From Nitrosomonadaceae bacterium (GTDB lineage Bacteria; Pseudomonadota; Gammaproteobacteria; Burkholderiales; Usitatibacteraceae), in NCBI GenBank assembly GCA_021300055.1, contig JAJTHU010000325.1, positions 1 through 9,176 of the forward strand: a stretch of 9,176 nucleotides of DNA. Reading direction: 5' to 3'. The notes beneath the pieces are model-generated. The model had not been told where the DNA came from. It did not search any database and saw only the letters and a program-made list of their open reading frames with translations. A program made the position numbers and the translations under genes. This document shows positions 1 through 6,366 of the stretch, piece by piece; position 1 is the first letter of the stretch; every line of letters starts with the position of its first letter.

Positions 1-2
1 GA

Positions 3-38
3 CCCGTCCCCGCGGGTTTTAGCGCGGTACCGCAGTAA
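3..38 (+). CDS. Possible C-terminal tail of a plus-strand gene entering from the left
   Basis: The frame starting at base 3 reads PVPAGFSAVPQ and stops at TAA (36-38), 13 nt before the A-tract of the terminator. The composition (Pro, Ala, Val, Gly) and the position just ahead of a strong terminator fit the end of a real gene. Only eleven codons are visible, and the other two forward frames also stop nearby (20-22 and 67-69), so this is weak evidence. No family can be named. Confidence 0.3.
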   Translation, partial: PVPAGFSAVPQ

Positions 39-51
39 GCCCCGCAACGCG

Positions 52-87
52 AAAAAAAGCCGCTGGTGAATCCACCAGCGGCTTTTT
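52..87. terminator. Bidirectional intrinsic terminator
   Basis: A perfect 10-bp stem pairs GCCGCTGGTG (59-68) with CACCAGCGGC (73-82) around an AATC loop. Seven A residues (52-58) precede it and five T residues (83-87) follow it. The T-run ends plus-strand transcripts coming from the left. Read on the minus strand, the A-run becomes a U-run, so it can also end the metalloprotease transcript, whose stop codon is at 138-140. A shared terminator between convergent genes is the simplest reading. Confidence 0.93.
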
Positions 88-137
88 CATTTGTCGGCCC
101 ACATGGTCGGCCTGGCCTGCGTATCGCAAACGTTCGA

Positions 138-3050
138 CTAACTGCCCCGGATGCGCAGCGTCTTTTCGATATCGCGTGCGAGTTGTGCTAAGTGCTGGCG
201 GGTCACAGGGTCACCTGGCTTGTTCGCGGCATCGGTGAGCATTTGCTTGACGTCCTTAAGGCTTTGCATCGCGGCGGGACGCAAATCGATCAGCAGTTCG
301 GTCTGCGCCGCAGCGATGGCGAATCCAAAGTTACGGAATCGCTGCGCTTCGCCTGAGAATGTTTTCAAGTGTTCGATGTATTCGCGCTGCAATTCGCGAC
401 GATAAATATCGACCTTCGGATTCGCCTCACGCGTTTCGCGGAACACCGCGCGTTGCACAAGGTCGAGATACGCGTACGCTGTAAGTCCGGTGCCGGGCGC
501 GAGTGATTCAACGTCTTCCAGCACGCGGAATCGAACCGGTTGCAGCATCTCAGCGAGGATGCGCTTTTGTGCGTTCACCACGGGCGCGGTCACATCGACC
601 ATCGCGATGCGGTTCAACACTTTCGGGTCGATGAGCCAGCGCGGTGTGCTTAGCGCCTCATCGAGCAAGAAACGAATCGCCTCGCGCTGCTCTTTGGGCG
701 TGGTGCGCGAGAAGGTGTCACCGCCTCGGCCACCGAGGTAACGCGTCTCACGCACACCACCGATCATCTTCACGACCGAGCTGATGTATTGGCTGCGTTG
801 CGCGAGTAGTCGCGAATACGTTTGCTCGAGCGTTTCGTAGTCTTCGCCAAGCTTGGTTGTGGCTTCGAGCAAACGTGTTGAAGCACGTTCGAGTGACGCT
901 AACGACAAGCGTGTGGCAGGGATGCGCTCTTTGCCGATGTTCTCCGAGAGCACTTCGGGGTCGAGGAAGGCAGCGAAGTCCTCGCCACCGAATTTCAACA
1001 GCGGCTCGTTGAGGTGCCGCGCGGCCATGCGATCGAGGATGGGGATTTCGTCGTCTGCTGTTTTGGCGTCGAGCGGCTTGTAGCCCCACTCGATGGCGAA
1101 GAGATCGTACGGGCCAATCTTCGGCACAAAGCTGGTGACACCATCGCCAGGCTGCGCGACGGAATTGAAGCGACCGTATGACATCACCGATGCGCTCGTG
1201 CCGTTTGCGTTCGCAAACGCGGGGCTGCGCAATTCTTTGACGCTGTACGCTGTCGCAGCGCGATGGTTGTGACGCAGCCCGAGTGTGTGACCTACTTCGT
1301 GCGTGGTAACGCTACGGATCAATTCGCCCATGACCTCATCAGGCAACGGCAAATTCTTGACGCGCGGATCGGCAGCACCTGCCTGCACGAAATACAACTG
1401 CTCCATGAACTTCAAGAGGTCGTGCCAGAAAATGATGTGCGCTGAAATTACCTCGCCCGAGCGCGGGTCGTGCACGTGCGGGCCCATGGCATTGGCCACC
1501 GGCATGGCGACCCAACGAATAACGGAGTAACGCGCGTCTTCCGGATCCCACAAGGGGTCCTCTTCTTTGGTGGGCGCCATCTTGGCAATGATGGCGTTTT
1601 TGAAGCCTGCCCTTTCAAAAGCTTGATTCCAATCCTCCACGCCTTGCATCATCGGCTTGCGCCATTTCTCGGGCACTTCTTGCGCGATGTAAATGGTGAT
1701 CGGCTTCACGGGCTCAGACGCCGCATCACCTGGGACTTTCTTCTCCAGCCGGAAACGTCGGATGAACTCGCGCTCACGCGTGCCCGTGCGAGCGCCGCCG
1801 TATTCGGTGAAGCCCTGCGCAAAGTAGCCAACACGGTCATCGCCATAGCGACCGCGCATCGGCTCGTCAGGCAGTTTTGCCAAACTGTAATGCACGACTG
1901 CAGTTCGCGTGGGGTTGCGTGACACGGTGGGCATCTGCGGCATGCCTTGCTGGTTCATCATCGGCATCGCGAATGAAGAGAACGTGAGTGTGGCGCGCGC
2001 CTCCACGTTGCCTTGGAACACCTTCACGCTGCTGATCGCGCTACGTGATGGATCGACGCCGCCAAAGCCCATCGGCCCGAGGTTGCGCGCGTCGATGAGA
2101 TCGCTCGATGTGGTCATGAGCAAACGCGTGACATCGATGACCGGCCACTTTTCTTTGGGTGGCGCGCGGCGAGGTTCGGGTGCGGGCTTGCTCTCACTCT
2201 TGCTGTCTGCCTTGTCCGCTTTTGCTTCCGCTTTGTGTTGCTCCGTGCGCTTGGTGGCATCTGCGGCGGTGATGGGCGCGCTTGCCGGTGGCGCCTCAAC
2301 TGCAGGCTTAGGCTCGGCTGGCGGTTCAGCGGGCTCGCCACGCGCGATGCGTTCACGGGCTTCTTTTTCCCGCTTTTCGCGCGCGAGTCGATCCTTTTCA
2401 TCTTGGCGAATTTCCAGTGAACGCTCGCTGCCCTCAGCCTCAACGGGGAACGACATGACGATCGGTGCGAGATCAACGGCTTCAACTGCAGTCTTGATGT
2501 CGCCAATGGCGCGATTGTCGTACGAGACGCTGCGCATCAAGATGCGATTCTCAACACGCTCAAAGCGCAGCACGCGATAGCCAAGCGGCAAACCATTGAA
2601 CCCACCGCCTGCGCTCGCTTGCGAGATCTCGACGGACCATAGCAAGTCTTTGCCGAGCAGTTTTTCTGGGATCTCGAACAGATGCCGGTCGCGTATCTTG
2701 TGATGCAGCACCATGCCGCGCGAGGTGACAGCATCTTTAGTCACCACATCAGCGTAGCGGCGTGGCTCGCCTGGCGCAGGTTGGGGACCGCCCATCATCA
2801 TCGATGCATTGGCTGCCATCGCTGCCGCATTCGGTGCGCCTGCAGGTGTGCCAGCGCTGGGTGTCGTGGAGGAAGCTGCGCCGACGGGAGGAGTCGGTGC
2901 TTTGGTCACTGCGACCGAGGCGGCGCTTGGGGCCTCGCCACGCTTTTCGATTGGCGCGCAAGCACTGAGCAAGGCGAGCAGAATGGTCGGGAGAACCACC
3001 GCGAGTTTGGTCGCGGCGGGGTTCATGGATGCGGCAGGGCGAAGGGTCAT
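138..3050 (-). CDS. Lipoprotein zinc-dependent metalloprotease (DUF5118/DUF5117/DUF4953)
   Basis: This encodes a predicted cell-envelope zinc peptidase of about 970 residues; its substrate is unknown. With the start at 3050, residues 10-31 form a lipoprotein signal with lipobox LSAC (Cys31). Ala at +2 suggests outer-membrane sorting. An Ala/Pro/Ser linker follows (32-97), then a DUF5118-like block (98-146), a DUF5117-like domain (about 150-390), and a metzincin-like catalytic domain (about 450-800). The zinc site is HEVGHTLGLRH: His584, Glu585, His588 and third ligand His594 (bases 1269-1301). A Met-turn SVMSY follows at Met623. The helical C-terminus runs to residue 970. An 84-residue charged insertion (217-300) interrupts DUF5117. 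The ATG at 3050 was chosen because AAGG lies 6 nt upstream; GTG at 3077 and ATG at 3026 are alternatives without an evident ribosome site. The family is clear; the role is not known. Confidence 0.93.
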   Translation of the reverse strand: MTLRPAASMNPAATKLAVVLPTILLALLSACAPIEKRGEAPSAASVAVTKAPTPPVGAASSTTPSAGTPAGAPNAAAMAANASMMMGGPQPAPGEPRRYADVVTKDAVTSRGMVLHHKIRDRHLFEIPEKLLGKDLLWSVEISQASAGGGFNGLPLGYRVLRFERVENRILMRSVSYDNRAIGDIKTAVEAVDLAPIVMSFPVEAEGSERSLEIRQDEKDRLAREKREKEARERIARGEPAEPPAEPKPAVEAPPASAPITAADATKRTEQHKAEAKADKADSKSESKPAPEPRRAPPKEKWPVIDVTRLLMTTSSDLIDARNLGPMGFGGVDPSRSAISSVKVFQGNVEARATLTFSSFAMPMMNQQGMPQMPTVSRNPTRTAVVHYSLAKLPDEPMRGRYGDDRVGYFAQGFTEYGGARTGTREREFIRRFRLEKKVPGDAASEPVKPITIYIAQEVPEKWRKPMMQGVEDWNQAFERAGFKNAIIAKMAPTKEEDPLWDPEDARYSVIRWVAMPVANAMGPHVHDPRSGEVISAHIIFWHDLLKFMEQLYFVQAGAADPRVKNLPLPDEVMGELIRSVTTHEVGHTLGLRHNHRAATAYSVKELRSPAFANANGTSASVMSYGRFNSVAQPGDGVTSFVPKIGPYDLFAIEWGYKPLDAKTADDEIPILDRMAARHLNEPLLKFGGEDFAAFLDPEVLSENIGKERIPATRLSLASLERASTRLLEATTKLGEDYETLEQTYSRLLAQRSQYISSVVKMIGGVRETRYLGGRGGDTFSRTTPKEQREAIRFLLDEALSTPRWLIDPKVLNRIAMVDVTAPVVNAQKRILAEMLQPVRFRVLEDVESLAPGTGLTAYAYLDLVQRAVFRETREANPKVDIYRRELQREYIEHLKTFSGEAQRFRNFGFAIAAAQTELLIDLRPAAMQSLKDVKQMLTDAANKPGDPVTRQHLAQLARDIEKTLRIRGS

Positions 3051-3110
3051 GGACGGCCTTGTTAACGGGCAAGGCACTGGCGCGCGAGATAGCGCACGAG
3101 TGGAGTTCTG

Positions 3111-3116
3111 ATTATG
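3111..3116 (-). promoter_or_regulatory. -10-like box upstream of the metalloprotease gene
   Basis: Read on the minus strand this is CATAAT, five of six matches to TATAAT, about 60 nt upstream of the ATG at 3050. No good -35 hexamer is present at 16-18 nt, so the call is tentative. The gene could instead be transcribed through from the Lrp-type gene upstream, as no T-tailed terminator is visible between them. Confidence 0.25.
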
Positions 3117-3171
3117 CCGAACTCACTTCGCGTGGCACGCCGCCGCAGACGCGCTACTCAAACGTAAGCGC

Positions 3172-3645
3172 TTAAACGTAATCGAGCGGTAGTGCCGTGG
3201 TGAACTTCAACTGCTCCATAGAGAAGCTTGAGCTCACGTCGAAGAGCTCAACCGACTTAATGAGACGTCGATAGACCGCGTCGTATCCCGCGATGTCGGG
3301 GACGACAACACGCAACAAGTAGTCGATGTCGCCGCTCATGCGATACACCTCGACCACCTCGGGGATGTCGCGCACGGCGTTGGCAAAACGATCGAGCCAG
3401 CTTTGGTTGTGCTGGTTGGTTTTGATGCCGACAAACACCGTGACGCCGACGTTGACCTTGGCCGCGTCGAGCAGCGCCACGCGTTTGCGGATGAAACCTG
3501 CTTGTTCAAGGCGCTGCACCCGTCGCCACGTGGGCGTTGGCGTGAGCTTGATCTCGGCGGCAAGTTCGTTGATGCCAATCGAGGCATCTTCTTGCAAGCG
3601 CTCCAAAATGCGCTTATCGAAGCTATCGAGGGTGATTTTTTCCAA
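3172..3645 (-). CDS. Lrp/AsnC family transcriptional regulator
   Basis: This is a DNA-binding regulator of 157 residues, the usual length for the family. Residues 7-50 form the winged helix-turn-helix, beginning LDSFDKRILERLQEDA and including the recognition segment TPTPTWRRVQRLEQAGFI. Residues about 68-145 form the RAM ligand-binding domain, with the SGDIDYLLRVVVPD segment (Gly105, Asp106, Asp108, Tyr109) typical of the effector pocket. Members form dimers and octamers and often sense amino acids; the ligand here cannot be read. The start is TTG (3643-3645): a TGA lies in frame only three codons upstream, and no in-frame ATG exists near the N-terminus. An ATG 10 nt upstream is in another frame. 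No strong ribosome site is seen. It is divergent from the DUF6356 gene, and a dyad in the shared gap suggests autoregulation. Confidence 0.92.
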   Translation of the reverse strand: MEKITLDSFDKRILERLQEDASIGINELAAEIKLTPTPTWRRVQRLEQAGFIRKRVALLDAAKVNVGVTVFVGIKTNQHNQSWLDRFANAVRDIPEVVEVYRMSGDIDYLLRVVVPDIAGYDAVYRRLIKSVELFDVSSSFSMEQLKFTTALPLDYV

Positions 3646-3676
3646 TTGTGGTCATTTGGCAGAAAATAATTGCAGC

Positions 3677-3705
3677 ATTGTTGGGTTTTGGCGCAAATTT
3701 TGCAA
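3677..3705 (-). promoter_or_regulatory. Candidate promoter of the Lrp-type regulator
   Basis: Read on the minus strand: TTGCAA (3700-3705), 17-nt spacer, AACAAT (3677-3682), each four of six to the sigma-70 consensus. Transcription would begin near 3670, about 25 nt ahead of the TTG start. The -35 box lies inside the dyad at 3691-3716, as expected of a self-repressed gene. Confidence 0.4.
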
Positions 3706-3716
3706 ACACTTTGCGC
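3691..3716. promoter_or_regulatory. Inverted repeat, candidate Lrp-type operator
   Basis: GCGCAAA (3691-3697) and TTTGCGC (3710-3716) are exact reverse complements separated by 12 bp of AT-rich DNA that itself contains a near-palindrome. Lrp/AsnC regulators usually bind degenerate AT-rich dyads in their own upstream region, and this site covers the predicted -35 of the regulator. It also lies just upstream of a TACACT box (3728-3733) facing the DUF6356 gene, so one site could serve both directions. Binding is inferred. Confidence 0.45.
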
Positions 3717-3771
3717 GCAGTGCTCGCTACACTGCCGTCCTGTTTTGACATCCGGAACCCGATCGGCCGCC

Positions 3772-4038
3772 ATGCGAGATTTGTTTACCAAACACCCAGC
3801 TTCCGTGGGCGAAACCTACCTTCAGCACATGGGAATGGCGTTTAGCTTTGCCGGGTGGCTGGCAGTAGCTGCACTCGCCGCGTTGGTGCACGCGTTGCTG
3901 CCGCCGCTATGTGAGAAGACGGCAAGTCGCATCATCACGCGTCTCCATGACCGAATGGTGCAGAACCGCTGTCGGCAAAACTCTAGCATTGGCGAGCTTC
4001 TTGAGGCAAAAATGCCTGAAAACGCCCGCCGAATCTAG
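3772..4038 (+). CDS. Small DUF6356 family membrane protein
   Basis: This encodes an 88-residue protein beginning MRDLFTKHPASVGETYLQHMG, which I recognise as the conserved opening of DUF6356 proteins of proteobacteria. A single hydrophobic segment (about residues 22-46, rich in Ala and Leu) is followed by the family motif LPPLCEKTASRIITRLHDRM (43-62). A polar tail then follows (63-88). One membrane span with a cytoplasmic amphipathic tail is likely. The start at 3772 is chosen because family similarity begins exactly there; the frame is open further upstream but that part looks non-coding. No clear ribosome site is seen. The function is unknown. It is divergent from the Lrp-type regulator and may be under its control. 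Confidence 0.85.
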   Translation: MRDLFTKHPASVGETYLQHMGMAFSFAGWLAVAALAALVHALLPPLCEKTASRIITRLHDRMVQNRCRQNSSIGELLEAKMPENARRI

Positions 4039-4303
4039 TGTTTTGCGTTGACGTTAACTATCTTTCTGAATTTCCTAGATTTTTTCGGCAAAGCCCCGTA
4101 GAATTGTGGCATTGCAGCACAACGGGCTATCGAGAAGTACCCAGTTCGTTGAGGTAGCGACTTCGCCGCTGCAATAGTTTCATCGTCTCCCGCCCCGCTT
4201 TCTCCCGACCGTCCGACTCTTCGAGACCGTCTTCTTTGGAACGCATATAGGTTGGTGCCGGTGTTGGCGCATCATCCGCGATTCCATTGCCAGGGGATTC
4301 CCT

Positions 4304-4322
4304 CGAGCCAGTGCTTGGCTCG
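4304..4322 (+). repeat. Hairpin in helicase leader
   Basis: CGAGCCA (4304-4310) pairs exactly with TGGCTCG (4316-4322) around a 5-nt GTGCT loop. It directly follows another short stem (AGGG 4292-4295 with CCCT 4300-4303), giving two adjacent hairpins. There is no T-run after it, so it is not an intrinsic terminator. Confidence 0.55.
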
Positions 4323-4413
4323 TGCTCAGCTCACAAGCTAACCCGCAAGCAATTCGTGATCGTGACTTCACGCGACGAGGGTCGTGTGCGGTCGTGCTGC
4401 GTTGTTGTCGTTT

Positions 4414-4429
4414 GCGATGCATGCATCGC
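4414..4429. repeat. Perfect 16-bp palindrome upstream of helicase
   Basis: GCGATGCATGCATCGC is its own reverse complement and lies 64 bp ahead of the helicase ATG. It could be a DNA-binding site for a dimeric protein or part of leader RNA folding. The centre contains nested ATGCAT repeats. No regulator can be assigned. Confidence 0.6.
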
Positions 4430-4492
4430 GTCACGATTGTCTGTGGCACACCGCGAAGTGGTGCCGCAGTCGTCACTGCTTGAAAGTTAGAA

Positions 4493-5950
4493 ATGAAATT
4501 TGAAACACTCGGCCTCAATAAGGCCATCCTCGAAGCGATCGCTGCGACCGGTTACACAGAACCGACCGATGTGCAGGCGCGCGCTATCCCTGAAATTCTC
4601 GCGGGGTCAGATGTATTGGTGTCCTCGCAAACTGGTAGCGGCAAAACCGCAGCGTTCATGCTGCCTGCGCTACAAATGCTTGCTGAGCCGCATCCCGTTT
4701 CCGGAAACGGTCCACGTGTTTTGGTGCTCACACCGACGCGCGAACTCGCCATGCAAGTCACCAAGGCTGCTGAGACCTACGGCCGCCGCAACCGCCGCGT
4801 GCGTGTTGTGTCGATCGTGGGCGGCATGCCGTATCCATTGCAAAACAAACTGCTGCGCCAAGGCGTCGACATTCTCGTCGCCACGCCGGGCCGCTTGCTC
4901 GATCAGATGCAATCTGGCCGCGTCGATTTATCGCGCTTGCAAGTGCTGGTGTTCGATGAAGCCGACCGCATGCTCGACATGGGCTTTAAGGATGACATCG
5001 ACGCTGTCGTGGCACGCGTGCCTGCATCGCGTCAGACCTTGTTGTTCTCTGCCACGCTCGATGACGCTATCGTGCGCATGGCAGCAACCATGATGAAAGA
5101 CCCGGTGCGTATCGACGTTTCCGGTCATAAAACGCGTCACGTCAATATTGAGCAGCGTTTGCACTTTGTTGACGACCTCAACCACAAGCAGCGCATGCTT
5201 GATCATCTGCTGCGTGACGTCGATGTGCAACAAGCCATTGTGTTCACGTCCACCAAGCGTGCGGCTGATGAATTAGCGATGGACCTGATTGGTCAAGGCC
5301 ACACCGCTGCCGCATTGCACGGCGACATGAAGCAGGGTGCGCGTAATCGCACGCTGGAAAACCTGAAGCGTGGTCGTTTGCGCGTACTCGTGGCGACCGA
5401 CGTCGCTGCGCGCGGTATCGACGTGCAAGGTATCTCGCACGTCATCAACTTCGATTTGCCGCGTCAGGCAGAAGACTACGTGCACCGTATCGGCCGCACC
5501 GGTCGTGCGGGACGCAGCGGTATCGCTATTTCGCTCGCTAACGTGCGCGAGGCGTTCCAAGTGAAATTGATTGAGCGCTTTACGACGCAGGAAATTCCGG
5601 TCATCACCATCCCCGGTCTCGAGCCAAAGCAGCGCGGGTGCGACAAGAGCCCGTTTGATCGCAAGGGCAAACCGGGAAGCCGCGGTGGCAAGCCTGCCGC
5701 GCGCAAGCCTGGCGTTTGGAAGAACGATGCGACAGCATCACGCCCGTCACGCCCACCACGCGATGGCGTCCACCCAGCGCGTAGCGCCGATGGCCGTCAC
5801 GCACCTCGGGATACAGATCGTCGCGGCCAAGGCGCACATGGCGGTGCTGACCGCAGTGCATCGGGCCCGTCGACCTCATCGAAGCGTAGCTTCGTAAGCG
5901 ACAATCAATCGACCGGTTGGAAAAAAGCGAGCCACTTCGCAGGCAAGTAA
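4493..5950 (+). CDS. DEAD-box ATP-dependent RNA helicase (RhlE-like group)
   Basis: This is a cytoplasmic RNA helicase that unwinds short RNA duplexes using ATP, of the kind involved in ribosome assembly, RNA decay and cold growth. All core motifs are intact over 485 residues: Q motif with Gln28, Walker A SSQTGSGKT (44-52), PTREL (81-85), TPGR (131-134), DEAD (155-158), SAT (186-188), AIVFTST (248-254), ARGID (306-310) and HRIGRTGR (331-338). After residue 380 comes a disordered tail of about 105 residues rich in Arg, Gly, Ser, Pro and Lys, typical of RNA-contacting extensions. The core resembles a betaproteobacterial group often named RhlE or just DEAD/DEAH helicase; I do not assign a symbol. 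The ATG is preceded by only a weak ribosome site. A structured upstream region suggests leader control. Confidence 0.95.
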   Translation: MKFETLGLNKAILEAIAATGYTEPTDVQARAIPEILAGSDVLVSSQTGSGKTAAFMLPALQMLAEPHPVSGNGPRVLVLTPTRELAMQVTKAAETYGRRNRRVRVVSIVGGMPYPLQNKLLRQGVDILVATPGRLLDQMQSGRVDLSRLQVLVFDEADRMLDMGFKDDIDAVVARVPASRQTLLFSATLDDAIVRMAATMMKDPVRIDVSGHKTRHVNIEQRLHFVDDLNHKQRMLDHLLRDVDVQQAIVFTSTKRAADELAMDLIGQGHTAAALHGDMKQGARNRTLENLKRGRLRVLVATDVAARGIDVQGISHVINFDLPRQAEDYVHRIGRTGRAGRSGIAISLANVREAFQVKLIERFTTQEIPVITIPGLEPKQRGCDKSPFDRKGKPGSRGGKPAARKPGVWKNDATASRPSRPPRDGVHPARSADGRHAPRDTDRRGQGAHGGADRSASGPSTSSKRSFVSDNQSTGWKKASHFAGK

Positions 5951-5982
5951 CACCAGACTCGCTAAGCTGCCGACGGCGCGAG

Positions 5983-6222
5983 CTAGTCGGCCTTAGCGTT
6001 GCTCTGTGTGGCAACCACCGAAATCCGTGTTCCGGCAATCTCTACAGATTGACCGGCACGGATTTTGTTACGTTTGCGCAGCTCAACTTGGCCGTCGACC
6101 TTGACAACACCGCTGGAAACTAGCGCGCCACCCGCGCCGCCCGAGTCGGCAAAGCCGGTGAGCTTGAGCAAGTGGTTGAGTTCGATGTATTCGGTGTCGA
6201 TGGCGTAGCTGATTTGCTTCAT
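5983..6222 (-). CDS. S4-domain RNA-binding protein, YbcJ-like
   Basis: This is a 79-residue protein made of a single S4 domain, a small fold that binds structured RNA. The family core is visible: EYIELNHLLKLTGFADSGGA (11-30), then a GVVKVDGQVELRKRNKIRAG stretch (38-57). This matches the YbcJ family, small RNA-binding proteins proposed to act in RNA metabolism or ribosome biology. The ATG at 6222 has AGGA 7 nt upstream, a good ribosome site. It converges with the helicase, with 32 bp between the stop codons. On its upstream side it is divergent from the reductase operon. A TATCAT box (minus strand, 6250-6255) may be its -10, with no clear -35. Confidence 0.9.
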   Translation of the reverse strand: MKQISYAIDTEYIELNHLLKLTGFADSGGAGGALVSSGVVKVDGQVELRKRNKIRAGQSVEIAGTRISVVATQSNAKAD

Positions 6223-6329
6223 GGCGCGATCCTAGATGGCTGTCCGCGCATGATACGGTAAGCCCCGCCGAGTGCAGTCACTTGTGCAATTGTTTGCCGC
6301 GGCGCAAGGCCGGCGTAAGCGCGAGGTTC

Positions 6330-6335
6330 TACAAT
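6330..6335 (+). promoter_or_regulatory. -10 box of the reductase operon
   Basis: TACAAT matches the sigma-70 -10 consensus at five of six positions and lies 31 nt ahead of the ATG at 6367. No good -35 hexamer is present at 16-18 nt spacing, which suggests dependence on an activator or a weak promoter. Transcription would start near 6342, inside the dyad at 6336-6362. Confidence 0.5.
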
Positions 6336-6362
6336 CACCCCTGTCGGAATTTGTCAGGGGTG
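6336..6362. promoter_or_regulatory. 8-bp dyad over transcription start and ribosome site
   Basis: CACCCCTG (6336-6343) and CAGGGGTG (6355-6362) are exact reverse complements separated by 11 nt. The left arm abuts the TACAAT box, and the right arm contains the AGGGG ribosome site (6356-6360). It could be an operator at the start site, or an RNA hairpin that hides the ribosome site if transcription begins further upstream. The position between promoter and start codon argues against chance. Confidence 0.6.
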
Positions 6363-6366
6363 CATG

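Larger units (their letters stand above)
4039..4492 (+). other. Gene-free leader region of the DEAD-box helicase
   Basis: These 454 bp contain no convincing gene. The best -10-like hexamer is TAGAAT (4099-4104), without a good -35; if used, it gives an untranslated leader of about 380 nt. The region holds an AGGG/CCCT hairpin (4292-4303), a 7-bp stem (4304-4322), a small AGCT stem (4328-4339), a 16-bp palindrome (4414-4429) and a GGCAC/GTGCC pair (4445-4465). Long structured leaders are known for cold-induced genes such as E. coli deaD and cspA, so a regulatory 5' UTR is the preferred reading. Confidence 0.5.

Noticed and set aside
1470..2580. Long plus-strand open frames opposite the metalloprotease gene
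   Set aside because: They lie antisense to a gene with clear zinc-site, lipobox and domain evidence, and their translations show no family features.
3670..3771. N-terminal extension of the DUF6356 protein by 34 residues
   Set aside because: The extra residues are Cys/Leu-rich and unlike the family, which starts at MRDLF. They would also cover the predicted promoter and operator.
4004..4017. AGGCA/TGCCT hairpin at the end of the DUF6356 gene as a terminator
   Set aside because: The stem is only 5 bp, lies inside the coding region and has no T-run after it.
4421..4483. 20-codon upstream reading frame ending 9 nt before the helicase ATG
   Set aside because: It starts inside the 16-bp palindrome and has no ribosome site. 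Nothing in its composition suggests a leader peptide, so chance is the simpler reading.
4180..4527. 115-codon open frame on the minus strand across the helicase leader and start
   Set aside because: The translation is rich in Arg, Ser and His with no recognisable fold, has no clear ribosome site and overlaps the well-supported helicase start. It is more likely a chance opening in GC-rich DNA.
5958..5982. CTCGC/GCGAG pair between the convergent helicase and S4 genes as a terminator
   Set aside because: The stem is 5 bp with a long loop and no T-tract on either strand.
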